Assembly (NCBI GenBank): GCA_017423025.1
Contig: JAFPGC010000011.1
Span: 1-61,417 of the forward strand
DNA from: Bacteroidales bacterium
Lineage (GTDB): Bacteria > Bacteroidota > Bacteroidia > Bacteroidales > UBA932
Reading direction: 5' to 3'
Length of the DNA: 61,417 nt
Made by a program: the position numbers and the translations under genes. Shown in pieces: positions 44,822-53,654 of this stretch. Under the pieces are notes generated by a model. The model did not search any database, was not told where the DNA came from, and was given only the letters and a program-made list of their open reading frames with translations. Position 1 is the first letter of the stretch. Each line of letters starts with the position of its first letter.

Positions 44822-45624
44822 TGGGACACGGTAAACTGAAAAAATTCGCCGAGAACGAGACCTTCCGCTGCCTGCTGCAGCCGGATGCATCGGCCATCCT
44901 GGCCAAAGAGCCCGGCTCCAAGGAGCTCAAGCTCAATGACCACCCCATCAAGGGCCATTGGGGGGCCGAAATGTTCGGCAATTCCAACCCCATTGTCCTG
45001 GAACTGGGTTGCGGCAAGGGAGACTATACCATCGCCCTGGCGCTCCGCAACCCGCAGATCAACTACATCGGCGTGGATATCAAGGGCGCCCGCCTCTGGA
45101 AAGGAGCCAAATATGCCACCGAGAACGCCCTGCCCAACGTCGCGTTCCTGCGCACCCGCATCGAGTTCATCGACGCCTTCTTCGGCCCCGGAGAAGTCTC
45201 CGAGATTTGGCTAACCTTCTCCGACCCCCAGCTCCGCGGCTCGGAGAACGCCCGCCTTTCCTCACCCCTCTTCCTGGCCCGCTACCGCAATTTCCTGAGG
45301 CCTGACGGCATCATCCACCTCAAAACCGACTCCCGCTACCTCTACGAGTACACCCAGGCGGTCTGCCGCGCCAATCACCTCCCCGTCCTTTTCCAAAGCA
45401 CGGATGTCTATCATGACACTTCGTGTCCCGAAGTGGTGACGCAGGTGCAGACTTTCTACGAGAAGATGTTCCTGGAGATGGGGCTGCCCATTACCTACAT
45501 GGCCTTCACCATCGGCCACGAAGGGCCCTACGCGTACCCCGGCGATGCTTTCGACCACGAAAAATGGCTTGAGGCCGAAGGTCCGCGCCGCAGTTTTTCG
45601 CACCAACCAACTAAACGGGGATAA
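44821..45624 (+). CDS. trmB: tRNA (guanine-N7-)-methyltransferase
   Basis: A 267-residue SAM-dependent enzyme that makes m7G46 in tRNA. The SAM motif is IVLELGCGKGDYTIALA (near residue 60), followed by YIGVDIKGARLWKGAK and the family-specific WLTFSDPQL. ATG 44821 (MGHGKLKKFAENETFRCLLQ) is the family start and overlaps the gldH stop. Its stop codon lies inside the loop of the terminator hairpin at 45613-45638. Confidence 0.94.
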   Translation: MGHGKLKKFAENETFRCLLQPDASAILAKEPGSKELKLNDHPIKGHWGAEMFGNSNPIVLELGCGKGDYTIALALRNPQINYIGVDIKGARLWKGAKYATENALPNVAFLRTRIEFIDAFFGPGEVSEIWLTFSDPQLRGSENARLSSPLFLARYRNFLRPDGIIHLKTDSRYLYEYTQAVCRANHLPVLFQSTDVYHDTSCPEVVTQVQTFYEKMFLEMGLPITYMAFTIGHEGPYAYPGDAFDHEKWLEAEGPRRSFSHQPTKRG

Positions 45625-45638
45625 ATCCCCGTTTTTTT
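45613..45638 (+). terminator. Terminator overlapping the trmB stop codon
   Basis: AAACGGGG (45613-45620) pairs with CCCCGTTT (45627-45634) and is followed by T residues up to 45638. The trmB TAA (45622-45624) lies in the loop, and the MerR promoter box begins three bases after the T tract. Confidence 0.88.
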
Positions 45639-45640
45639 GT

Positions 45641-45648
45641 TATCTTTG
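45641..45648 (+). promoter_or_regulatory. Promoter -7 box for the MerR gene
   Basis: TATCTTTG, full consensus, ending seven bases before the ATG at 45656, so the transcript is expected to be nearly leaderless. Confidence 0.7.
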
Positions 45649-45655
45649 TAGAACT

Positions 45656-45973
45656 ATGGCTAAAATGATTTACACTATGGGCGAAGTGGCGGAAATGCTG
45701 GGCGAAAACGCATCGGCCGTCCGCTACTGGAGCAACTATTTCGAGAAGTTCATCAAACCCCAGCGCAATGCCAAGGGCAACCGCCTGTACCATCCTGAAG
45801 ACGTAGAGACCCTTAAGCAGATTCAGTATCTGCTTAAGAACCAGGGTCTTACCCTGGAAGGCACCAAGCAGCGCCTCACCGAAGACCGCCGCACCGTGGA
45901 CAAGCGCGTAAAGGCCATCGGCATTCTCAAGGGCATTCGCGAAGAACTGGTTCAAGTACGCAAGGAACTATGA
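45656..45973 (+). CDS. MerR family transcriptional regulator
   Basis: A 105-residue protein with a MerR-type winged helix-turn-helix (YTMGEVAEMLGENASAVRYWSNYFEKF, then GNRLYHPEDVETLKQI) and a C-terminal coiled-coil helix, but no effector domain. Proteins of this short type are widespread in Bacteroidota; the ligand and targets are unknown. Start ATG 45656 fits the domain and the promoter. It overlaps the Nif3-like gene by four bases. Confidence 0.9.
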   Translation: MAKMIYTMGEVAEMLGENASAVRYWSNYFEKFIKPQRNAKGNRLYHPEDVETLKQIQYLLKNQGLTLEGTKQRLTEDRRTVDKRVKAIGILKGIREELVQVRKEL

Positions 45974-46758
45974 AAGTAGGCGACATTACCGCGGCGCTGG
46001 AGGTGTTTGCCCCGCTCCGCATCCAGGAAAGCTGGGACAACAGCGGGCTCATCATCGGCTCGCCCGAAGACGAGGTGCATGGAGTCATGGTGGGCTTCGA
46101 CTGCACCCCGGAACTCATCCGGGAGGCCGTGGACAAAGGTTGCGACATGGTGGTGACCCATCATCCGCTCATCTTCAAGGGCATCAAGCGCATAGACAGC
46201 AAAGACCCCGTGGGCGCCGCCATCATGCAGGCCGTGCGCAGCGGCGTAGCCGTTTATGCCGCCCATACAACGGCCGATAAAGTCATCGCCGGAGTCAGCG
46301 GCGCCATGGCCCGCCGCCTGGGGCTCAAGAACATCGGCATTATGGTTCCGGAAGAAGACGGCACCGTGGGCCTGGGATGCATCGGCGAATTCGAAAAGCC
46401 CATGACCGGAAAAGAGGCCCTGGCCTATGTGAAAGAGCGTTTCAACCTGGGTGTCATCCGCAGTTCCAAGCCGTTGGAGACGCCCATCACCAAGGTGGCG
46501 CTCCTGGGCGGCAGCGGCGGTTCGGAAATCCAGCTGGCCATGGCCAAAGGCGCTCAGCTGTACATTACGGCCGACATTTCCTACCACAATTTCTTCACCC
46601 CCGAGGGCTTCATGGTCATGGATATCGGCCATTTTGAGAGCGAAGTGGAGATTGTGGACATTTTTCTGGCCGAATTACGGAAAAAATTTCCTACCTTTGC
46701 AAGCTACAAAAGTGCCAACATGGGCAGGAGCAACCCTGTCCACTACTTTGGTTTGTAA
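45970..46758 (+). CDS. Nif3-like dinuclear metal center protein
   Basis: A 262-residue protein of the NIF3/GTP cyclohydrolase 1 type 2 family. Metal ligands are visible in VTHHPLIFKGIKRI (His pair), AHTTADK and the C-terminal DIGHFESE. The family binds two metal ions; the substrate is not settled, and the cyclohydrolase name is questionable. It overlaps the MerR gene and is followed by the zinc-ribbon gene. Confidence 0.92.
   Translation: MKVGDITAALEVFAPLRIQESWDNSGLIIGSPEDEVHGVMVGFDCTPELIREAVDKGCDMVVTHHPLIFKGIKRIDSKDPVGAAIMQAVRSGVAVYAAHTTADKVIAGVSGAMARRLGLKNIGIMVPEEDGTVGLGCIGEFEKPMTGKEALAYVKERFNLGVIRSSKPLETPITKVALLGGSGGSEIQLAMAKGAQLYITADISYHNFFTPEGFMVMDIGHFESEVEIVDIFLAELRKKFPTFASYKSANMGRSNPVHYFGL
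46692..46699 (+). promoter_or_regulatory. Promoter -7 candidate before the zinc-ribbon gene
   Basis: TACCTTTG lies in an AT-rich stretch within the last 67 bases of the Nif3-like gene, 83 bases before the start at 46783. Confidence 0.45.
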
Positions 46759-46782
46759 TTAATAAATCGATTTATATTTTTT

Positions 46783-47607
46783 ATGGCAACAAGCAAAAAA
46801 CCCACCGCCGCCAAGAAAGTGGAGGCCCCCATCGACAACAGGGAAACTTTTGTGTCGCTGCAGAAGAGTTTCGCCGATTCCGATATGCCCGTGGAGGAAA
46901 AGCTCAAGACCCTCTATCAGCTTCAGGCAGCGGATTCCGAGATTGACAAGATTCTCCAGCTTCGTGGCGAACTGCCGGCAGAGGTAGCGGCCCTGGAGGA
47001 AGAGATTTCCACCCTCAAGGAGCGCAGCGCCGCCCTTGCCGCCGTGGTAGACCAGCTCAATCGCAACATCGCCGACGCCAAACTCTCCATCTCCGAGCAC
47101 GAGAGCGTCATCGAGAAGTACCAGCGCCAGCTGGAGACCATCGCCAACTCCCGCGAGTACGATTCCCTGAACAAGGAAATCGAGAACCAGGAACTCCTGC
47201 GCCAGATTGACGAGAAAACCATCAACGACACCCGTTTCGAGATTGGTGCCAAGAAGTCCGAGGCCGATGACCTCAAGGACCGCCTGACCATCCGCCAGGA
47301 AGATCTCAAGGCCAAGAAGGAAGAACTGGAGAACATCGTGGAAGAGACCGCCAAGGAAGAGGCTGTGCTCCGCGCCCGCCGCGAGGAATGCGCCGCCAAG
47401 ATTGACGCCCGCACCATGAGCGCCTACGAGCGTATCCGCGAGAGCGTTCACAACCACCTGGCCGTCGTAGGCATCTACAACGGTGACTCCTGCGGAGGAT
47501 GCTTCAACACCATCACTCCCCAGCGCCGCGTAGAGATTGCCTCCAACCGCAAGCTCATCATCTGCGAGCACTGCGGCCGCATCATCATCAACCCGGATTT
47601 CGAATAG
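46783..47607 (+). CDS. C4-type zinc-ribbon coiled-coil protein (DUF164)
   Basis: A 274-residue protein with an N-terminal Ala/Lys stretch, a long antiparallel coiled coil (residues about 45-215, e.g. LAAVVDQLNRNIADAKLSISEHE) and a C-terminal zinc ribbon CGGCFNTITPQRR...CEHCGR. The layout fits the DUF164/zf-RING_7 family. Its role is unclear; links to nucleic acids or secretion chaperones have been suggested for relatives. It commonly follows the Nif3 gene in Bacteroidota. Confidence 0.9.
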   Translation: MATSKKPTAAKKVEAPIDNRETFVSLQKSFADSDMPVEEKLKTLYQLQAADSEIDKILQLRGELPAEVAALEEEISTLKERSAALAAVVDQLNRNIADAKLSISEHESVIEKYQRQLETIANSREYDSLNKEIENQELLRQIDEKTINDTRFEIGAKKSEADDLKDRLTIRQEDLKAKKEELENIVEETAKEEAVLRARREECAAKIDARTMSAYERIRESVHNHLAVVGIYNGDSCGGCFNTITPQRRVEIASNRKLIICEHCGRIIINPDFE

Positions 47608-47619
47608 CAGACTTCGAGA

Positions 47620-49104
47620 ATGGCCGATAGCCCTCGCAAGAACCGCCGCCCGGCAGAGCCCCTCAATCTGGACACCCTCATGGGGAACAAACCCCCGCAG
47701 GCCCTGGATGTAGAGGAGGCCGTGCTGGGCGCCATGCTGGTAGAGCCCTCCACCATAGACGAATCTATGGAGGAACTCTCGGCGTCGTGTTTCTACGACC
47801 CGCAGCACCGCATGATCTTCGAGGCCATGTCGGAACTGGTGAACGAACACGTCTCCATAGACCTGGTCACCGTGAGCGAGAAGCTCCGTTCCAAGGGCAA
47901 CCTGGAGGCCGTGGGCGGTCCCGTGGTGCTGGCCGGCCTGTCGCAGAACATCGCGGCCGCCGCCCACATCGAGTACTACATCAAAATCCTCAAGCAGAAG
48001 ACCATCCAGCGGGACCTCATCACCGCCTCTTACGAGATTCTGAAACAGTCCTTTGACGAGTCCACCAACGTGGACGACCTCATTGACAACGCTCAGACCA
48101 AGGTGTTTGCGGCCATTCAGAACAACGTTAAGAGGGATGTCCAGGACATCGGCTCCATCATCAACGCGGTGCTGGACAACCTGCAGGAACTGCAAAACAC
48201 CACCGGCCTGTCCGGCGTTCCCTCCGGCTATCCGTCCATAGACCGCATCACCCAGGGCTGGCAGAAGAGCGACCTCATCATCCTGGCCGCCCGTCCGTCC
48301 GTGGGTAAGACGGCCTTCGCCCTCAACATTGCCCGCAACGCGGCCGTAGAGAGCAACATGCCCGTAGCCGTCTTCTCCCTGGAAATGAGCGCAGACCAGC
48401 TAGGAAAGCGTCTGATCACCACCGAAAGCGGCCTCTCCGGAGAAAAGATCAAGGGCGGCGTCAAACTGGAGCAATACGAATGGGTGCAGCTGGAAGACAC
48501 CCTCAAGCGCCTGGCCAAGGCCCCCCTGTACATAGACGACACCCCCGGCATTCCCATCATGGAATTCCGTACCAAGGCCAAGCGCCTGGTGAAGCAGAAG
48601 GGTGTGCGTCTCATCGTGGTGGACTACCTCCAGCTCATGCAGGGTCCCGTGGAATTGAGAGGCCTGCGAGAACAGGAAGTGGCCGCCATTTCCCGTACCC
48701 TCAAGGCCACCGCCAAGGAACTCAACATCCCCATCATAGCCCTGTCGCAGTTGTCCCGTAACGCCGTACAGCGCACCGGCGGCACCGGTAAGCCCCAACT
48801 GAGCGACCTCCGCGAATCCGGTTCCATAGAGCAGGATGCCGATATGGTCATCTTCATCCACCGTCCGGACTTCGTGGGCATGAGCGAAAACCCCGAAGAC
48901 CGCGAAAAGGCCTACATCGTCATAGCCAAGCACCGTAACGGTGAAGTCTGCGACATTGAAATGAAGTACAAGGCCTCCCAGGTCAAGTTCGTGGAGCCCG
49001 ACCAGAGCCTGGATGTCTATGCCCAGCAGGGCCCGGTGGCCAGCGCTGCCAACGAGCCCGGTCCCCAGGGAAACTACAATTTCGAAGACCAGCAGGATTT
49101 CTAG
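47620..49104 (+). CDS. dnaB: Replicative DNA helicase
   Basis: A 494-residue hexameric helicase. The N-terminal helical domain (ALDVEEAVLGAMLVEPSTID) is followed by the RecA-like motor with Walker A ARPSVGKTAFALN, the motif FSLEMSADQLGKRL, Walker B LIVVDYLQLMQG, and the arginine-finger region DLRESGSIEQDADMVIFIHRP. It unwinds DNA at the fork. No intein is present. It lies 12 bases after the zinc-ribbon gene. Confidence 0.97.
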   Translation: MADSPRKNRRPAEPLNLDTLMGNKPPQALDVEEAVLGAMLVEPSTIDESMEELSASCFYDPQHRMIFEAMSELVNEHVSIDLVTVSEKLRSKGNLEAVGGPVVLAGLSQNIAAAAHIEYYIKILKQKTIQRDLITASYEILKQSFDESTNVDDLIDNAQTKVFAAIQNNVKRDVQDIGSIINAVLDNLQELQNTTGLSGVPSGYPSIDRITQGWQKSDLIILAARPSVGKTAFALNIARNAAVESNMPVAVFSLEMSADQLGKRLITTESGLSGEKIKGGVKLEQYEWVQLEDTLKRLAKAPLYIDDTPGIPIMEFRTKAKRLVKQKGVRLIVVDYLQLMQGPVELRGLREQEVAAISRTLKATAKELNIPIIALSQLSRNAVQRTGGTGKPQLSDLRESGSIEQDADMVIFIHRPDFVGMSENPEDREKAYIVIAKHRNGEVCDIEMKYKASQVKFVEPDQSLDVYAQQGPVASAANEPGPQGNYNFEDQQDF

Positions 49105-49107
49105 CCC

Positions 49108-49917
49108 GTGCGCCGGTGGATTCTCATATTAGGCCTCTGCCTGGCAGCCCAGCTCTCCCTGGCACAGGAGCCCTACCCCTTCCAAAACGGAGAAACCCTC
49201 ACCCTCTCCATCATGTACAAGTGGGGCGCCATCAACACGGAAGTGGGAACGGCGCTTCTGCAGATAGACTCTCTGCGTTCTGACGGAGCCAGGACCTACA
49301 ACCTGAGCTGCCACGCCTGGACAGCCCCTTTCTTCGACCGTTTTTACAAAATCCGGGAAAACCTCCAGAGTTGGGTACGCGTCAAGGACTTGCGCCCCTT
49401 GCGTTTTTTCCGCGACACCTACGAGGGCGGCTACGTGGCCACCAACGACTTTCATTACAACTGGGAGGAAGGCCAGATAGAGGCCGATGTCAATTTCGAG
49501 AACAAAGGCCCCCAGAGGCTGCTCATTCCCCTCAAGGAAGGCGAGTACGACCTCATTTCCCTCCTCTACCACCTCCGCCGTCTGGACGAATCGGCCTACC
49601 AGGATGGCGCTATTACCAAGGTACGTTTTGCCATTGACGACAATGTCTTTGACGTATACATCCGCGCCAGCGGACAGGAAAACATCAAGATCCGCAAGAA
49701 AGGCCGGATAAACGCCTGGCACCTCTCCTGTTCCGTGGTGCAGGGCGCCCTCTTTGACGGGGACGAAGACTTGCACCTCTGGCTGTCGGCCGATGGAAAC
49801 CGCATCCCCGTGGCCGCCAAGGTTCCCCTCAAGGTGGGAGCCGTGCAGGCGTGGATTACCGGTTGGAACGGCCTCAAGAACCCTTTTGATGCATGGACCG
49901 ATGAGCGAAAGCGTTAG
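49108..49917 (+). CDS. DUF3108 exported protein
   Basis: A 269-residue protein with a signal peptide (MRRWILILGLCLAAQLSLAQ) starting at GTG 49108, three bases after the dnaB stop. The rest is beta-rich (GETLTLSIMYKWGAINTEVGTALLQID; NRIPVAAKVPLKVGAVQAW) and matches DUF3108, a lipid-binding-like fold of unknown function found in the Bacteroidota and Proteobacteria periplasm. It overlaps rseC by 17 bases. Confidence 0.85.
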   Translation: MRRWILILGLCLAAQLSLAQEPYPFQNGETLTLSIMYKWGAINTEVGTALLQIDSLRSDGARTYNLSCHAWTAPFFDRFYKIRENLQSWVRVKDLRPLRFFRDTYEGGYVATNDFHYNWEEGQIEADVNFENKGPQRLLIPLKEGEYDLISLLYHLRRLDESAYQDGAITKVRFAIDDNVFDVYIRASGQENIKIRKKGRINAWHLSCSVVQGALFDGDEDLHLWLSADGNRIPVAAKVPLKVGAVQAWITGWNGLKNPFDAWTDERKR

Positions 49918-50314
49918 TCATAAAGGAAAGATAGTACGGATTACCCCCCAGGTAACCACCGTATCCATCCTGCAGCACTCTGCCTGCGGGGAATGCCACG
50001 CGGCCGGCCTCTGCGGCATGGCCGATCTGGCCGAAAAGACCGTGGAAGTCCCCACGGACCCCTATGCCTTCCATAATGTAGGGGACGAGGTAGAGGTGCT
50101 CCTCAAGGCCTCCATGGGAATGAAAGCGGTATGGCTTTGCTACGCCATCCCGCTGGTCATCCTGTTGGCCGTCATCCTGGGCCTCATGGCTGTCCACGTG
50201 TCTGAAGTTCCCGCCGGCCTTGCCGGCCTGGGAGCCATCGGCCTGTATTACCTTCTGCTTTACTTGTTCCGCGATAAACTCAAGAACGAATATATATTTA
50301 CAATAAAAGGATAA
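49901..50314 (+). CDS. rseC: RseC/SoxR-reducing system family protein
   Basis: A 137-residue membrane protein. An N-terminal domain with four Cys in HSACGECHAAGLCG is followed by two transmembrane helices (WLCYAIPLVILLAVILGLMAV and LAGLGAIGLYYLLLYLF). RsxC/RseC-type proteins act with Rnf/Rsx complexes, and in Bacteroides the gene is typically the first of the rnf operon, as here. Start ATG 49901 is chosen because MSESVSHKGKIVRI fits the family; four bases separate it from rnfB. Confidence 0.9.
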   Translation: MSESVSHKGKIVRITPQVTTVSILQHSACGECHAAGLCGMADLAEKTVEVPTDPYAFHNVGDEVEVLLKASMGMKAVWLCYAIPLVILLAVILGLMAVHVSEVPAGLAGLGAIGLYYLLLYLFRDKLKNEYIFTIKG

Positions 50315-50317
50315 AAC

Positions 50318-51277
50318 ATGGTAAACATCATCATTTGGACCATTGCGGTAGTGACCGTCCTGGGCCTTGTGCTGGCTCTGGTGCTCTACTTGGTAGCCCA
50401 GAAGTTCAAGGTGCAGGAGGATCCGCGCATTGATGAGGTGGAGAAGGTGATGCCCGGCGCCAACTGCGGCGGCTGCGGCTTCGCCGGCTGCCGTGCGTTT
50501 GCCGAGGCCGCGGTGAAGGCCCCCAACCTGGACAACAACTTCTGTCCGGTGGGTGGTAACGACACCATGGCCAAGGTGGCGGCCATCCTGGGTTACGAGG
50601 TAACGGAAAAGGCCCCCATGGTGGCCGTGGTCCGTTGCAACGGAAACTGCGAGGCCCGTCCCAAGGTGAACCAGTACGACGGCTATCCCTCCTGCTACGT
50701 GAAATCGCTTCTGTACACCGGCGACACCGGCTGCTCCTTCGGCTGCCTGGGTTGCGGAGACTGCGTGAACGCCTGCCAGTTCGGCGCCCTGTCCATGGAT
50801 CCCGTCACCGGCCTGCCGGTGGTGGACCAGGAAAAGTGCACCGCCTGCGGCTCCTGCGTCAAGGCCTGCCCCAAGCGCATCATCGAGCTTCGTCCCAAGG
50901 GTCCCCGCGGCATGCGCATGTTCGTGAGCTGCGTCAACAAGGAGAAAGGCCCCGTGGCCAAGAAGGCCTGCGCCAGCGCCTGCATCGGCTGCGGCATCTG
51001 CGCCAAGACCTGCACGCACGAAGCCATCACCGTTGAGGCCAACGTCGCCTACATCGACCCCGCCAAGTGCAAGCTCTGCCGCGAGTGCGAGGCCATGTGC
51101 CCCACCGGCGCCATCCACGGCGTAGGCTTCCCCAAGCCCCTGGACAAGGAAGCCGTCAAGGAGCGCATCAAGGTCCGTCAACAGAAAGCCAAAGAGGCAG
51201 CCGCTGCGGCAGCAGCCCCTGTCATTTCGAGCGAAGCCGAGAAATCTCAAAAGAAGGAGGAAAAGAAAGATGAGTAA
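50318..51277 (+). CDS. rnfB: Rnf complex subunit B (iron-sulfur protein)
   Basis: A 319-residue electron-transfer subunit of the Rnf complex (ferredoxin:NAD+ oxidoreductase). An N-terminal membrane helix is followed by a [4Fe-4S] domain with PGANCGGCGFAGC, then two pairs of ferredoxin-like clusters (CGDCVNACQ, CTACGSCVKACPKR, CIGCGICAKTC, CKLCRECEAMCP). It accepts electrons from ferredoxin. The last about 35 residues are Ala/Lys-rich, and residues 301-310 (VISSEAEKS) are encoded by a palindromic repeat. It overlaps rnfC by eight bases. Confidence 0.96.
   Translation: MVNIIIWTIAVVTVLGLVLALVLYLVAQKFKVQEDPRIDEVEKVMPGANCGGCGFAGCRAFAEAAVKAPNLDNNFCPVGGNDTMAKVAAILGYEVTEKAPMVAVVRCNGNCEARPKVNQYDGYPSCYVKSLLYTGDTGCSFGCLGCGDCVNACQFGALSMDPVTGLPVVDQEKCTACGSCVKACPKRIIELRPKGPRGMRMFVSCVNKEKGPVAKKACASACIGCGICAKTCTHEAITVEANVAYIDPAKCKLCRECEAMCPTGAIHGVGFPKPLDKEAVKERIKVRQQKAKEAAAAAAAPVISSEAEKSQKKEEKKDE
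51219..51247. repeat. Palindromic REP-like repeat inside the rnfB 3' end
   Basis: This 29-base stretch differs from 10648-10676 in atpG at one position (C for T). It is read in the same frame, giving VISSEAEKS, in the tail of the protein after the last cluster domain. Confidence 0.85.
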
Positions 51278-52661
51278 AGCTACATTCTCCATGGGCGGTG
51301 TTCATCCGCACGACAACAAGATTTCCCGGGAATGCGCCATTACCCCGCTTCCCATTGCCCCTACCGTATATATCGGCGTGTCCCAGCACATCGGTGCTCC
51401 CTCCGTGCCCTGCGTGGCCGTGGGAGACAAGGTGAAAGTGGGACAGGTCATTGCCGAACCCGGCGGCTTCGTGGGTGCCTTCATCCACTCCTCCGTGAGC
51501 GGCACCGTCAAATCCATAGCCCCCAGGGCCGATTTGGCCGGCCGCGCCACCACCCACATCGAGATTGCCGTGGAAGGCGACGAGTGGGCCGATGGCATTG
51601 ACACCACCGATACCCTCGTCACCACCATTCCCGACGACCCCAAGGCCATCATCGACAAGATCCGCCTGGGCGGCGTGGTAGGTCTGGGTGGTGCCACCTT
51701 CCCCACGCACGTGAAGCTGAGCCCGCCTCCGGGCTCCAAGTGCGAGCGTGTGATCATCAACGGCTGCGAGTGCGAGCCTTACCTTACCTCCGATTTCCGC
51801 GTCCTTCTGGAGAAGGGTGAAGAAGTGGTGGTGGGCGCCGCTCTCCTGCAGAAAGCCATGGGCGGCGTTCCCTGCACCATCGCCATTGAAGAGAACAAGC
51901 CCGAGGCCATCACCCATATCAAGCAGGTCATTGCCAAGCTGGGTTATAAGAACATGGAGGTGATGGTGATGAAGATGATGTATCCGCAGGGCGGTGAAAA
52001 GCAGCTCATTGACGCTGTGATGCACCGTCAGGTGGGTTCCGGCGCCCTGCCCATCAGCGTGGGTGCCGTGGTCCAGAACGTGGGTACCGCCCTGGCCGTG
52101 TACGACGCCGTCCAGAAGGGCAAACCCATCGTGGACAACACCGTCACCGTAACGGGCCAGTGCTTCCCCAAGCAGGCCAACCTGCTGGTGCGCGTAGGTA
52201 CGCCCCTCAGCTATATCATCGACTATCTGGGAGGAATCCCGGCCGATGCCGCCAAGATCATCAGCGGCGGTCCCATGATGGGCCGCGCAGTGGCCAACCT
52301 GGATGCCGCCACCGTCAAGGGTACCGGCGCCCTGCTCTTCCTCACCGAAAAGCAGACCAAGCGCGCCCCCGAGACCAACTGCATCCGCTGCGGCAAATGT
52401 GCCGATGCCTGCCCCATGGGCCTGGAGCCGTTCCTGCTGAACAAGCTCTCCAAGAACGCCGACTGGGACGCCTGCGAGGCCAATGCCGCCCAGGATTGTA
52501 TCGAGTGCGGCTGCTGTCTGTATTCCTGCCCCGCCCACATTCCGCTGCTGGACAATATCCGCGTAGGCAAGGGCTTTGTTCTGAGTGCCATCCGTGCCCG
52601 CGCAGCTGCCGCCAAGGCCGCTGCCGAAGCCGCCAAGGCTGCTGAAGCTGAAAAAAAGTAA
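51270..52661 (+). CDS. rnfC: Rnf complex subunit C
   Basis: A 463-residue peripheral subunit that docks NAD(H) and FMN. The glycine-rich NADH site is VVGLGGATFPTHVKLSPP, NGCECEPYLTSDFR follows, and two [4Fe-4S] motifs lie near the end (CIRCGKCADACPMGLEP and CIECGCCLYSCPAHIPL). The C-terminus is Ala/Lys-rich. It is followed six bases later by rnfD. Confidence 0.96.
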   Translation: MSKATFSMGGVHPHDNKISRECAITPLPIAPTVYIGVSQHIGAPSVPCVAVGDKVKVGQVIAEPGGFVGAFIHSSVSGTVKSIAPRADLAGRATTHIEIAVEGDEWADGIDTTDTLVTTIPDDPKAIIDKIRLGGVVGLGGATFPTHVKLSPPPGSKCERVIINGCECEPYLTSDFRVLLEKGEEVVVGAALLQKAMGGVPCTIAIEENKPEAITHIKQVIAKLGYKNMEVMVMKMMYPQGGEKQLIDAVMHRQVGSGALPISVGAVVQNVGTALAVYDAVQKGKPIVDNTVTVTGQCFPKQANLLVRVGTPLSYIIDYLGGIPADAAKIISGGPMMGRAVANLDAATVKGTGALLFLTEKQTKRAPETNCIRCGKCADACPMGLEPFLLNKLSKNADWDACEANAAQDCIECGCCLYSCPAHIPLLDNIRVGKGFVLSAIRARAAAAKAAAEAAKAAEAEKK

Positions 52662-52667
52662 AGGACT

Positions 52668-53651
52668 ATGAATAAGTTATTAGTATCACCTTCACCCCAT
52701 ATCCACTCCAAGGACTCCACCCGGTCCCTGATGCTGGATGTGGTGATTGCCCTGCTGCCGGCCGTCATCTGCACCTTCGTGTTTTACGGATGGCGCGAGA
52801 TGGTGGTCATGGGTGTGAGCGTGGCCTCCTGCGTGCTGCTGGAATGGGCCATCACCAAATACATGCTCAAAAAGCCCTCTACCATCGGAGATCTGTCGGC
52901 TGTCATCACGGGTATCCTGCTGGCGCTGAACCTGCCCTACACCACTCCCTGGTGGGTTGTGGTCATTGGCGCCGTCATCGCCATCGGCGTAGCCAAGATG
53001 AGTTTCGGCGGTCTGGGCCAGAACATCTGGAACCCCGCCCTGGTGGGCCGTGTGTTCCTGCTGGTATCCTTCCCCACCTACATGACCACCTGGAGTGCCC
53101 CGAAGCGCCTCTTCGGCCTGGATGCCGTCTCTGGCGCCACCCCGCTGGGTGCCGTTCAGGAAGGCCTCCTGCAGGGTTCCACCATCCAGGAAATCATGAG
53201 CGCAGGCGACTACTCCTATACCAAGATGCTCTTTGCCAACCTGGGCGGCAGCGCCGGTGAATTCTGCGTGCTGGCCCTGCTGGCCGGCTTCGTGTACCTG
53301 TGCATCCGTAAGGTTGTGAAGCCCTGGATTACCCTGAGCATCTTCGGTACCGTGGCCCTTACCTCCCTGATCTTCTGGGGTATCGACCCGTCCCGTTTCA
53401 CGGATCCCCTCTTCAACCTCCTCAGCGGCGGTCTGGTCCTGGGTGCCTGCTTCATGGCCACGGACTATGTCACCAGCCCCATGAGCGTGAAAGGCGGCAT
53501 CATCTTCGGTGTGGGCATCGGTTTCCTCACCATGATGATCCGTTACTTCGGCTCCTATCCGGAAGGTATGAGTTTCGCCATCCTTATCATGAACTCTGTG
53601 GTTCCGCTGCTCAACATGTGGTTCAAGCAGAAAAAATTCGGGAGGAACTAG
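52668..53651 (+). CDS. rnfD: Rnf complex subunit D
   Basis: A 327-residue membrane subunit with about ten helices, starting NKLLVSPSPHIHSKDSTRSLMLDVV. FMN is expected on the Thr of VSGATPLGA (DAVSGATPL), the family flavinylation motif. RnfD forms part of the ion channel. Three bases separate it from rnfG. Confidence 0.95.
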   Translation: MNKLLVSPSPHIHSKDSTRSLMLDVVIALLPAVICTFVFYGWREMVVMGVSVASCVLLEWAITKYMLKKPSTIGDLSAVITGILLALNLPYTTPWWVVVIGAVIAIGVAKMSFGGLGQNIWNPALVGRVFLLVSFPTYMTTWSAPKRLFGLDAVSGATPLGAVQEGLLQGSTIQEIMSAGDYSYTKMLFANLGGSAGEFCVLALLAGFVYLCIRKVVKPWITLSIFGTVALTSLIFWGIDPSRFTDPLFNLLSGGLVLGACFMATDYVTSPMSVKGGIIFGVGIGFLTMMIRYFGSYPEGMSFAILIMNSVVPLLNMWFKQKKFGRN

Positions 53652-53654
53652 ACT

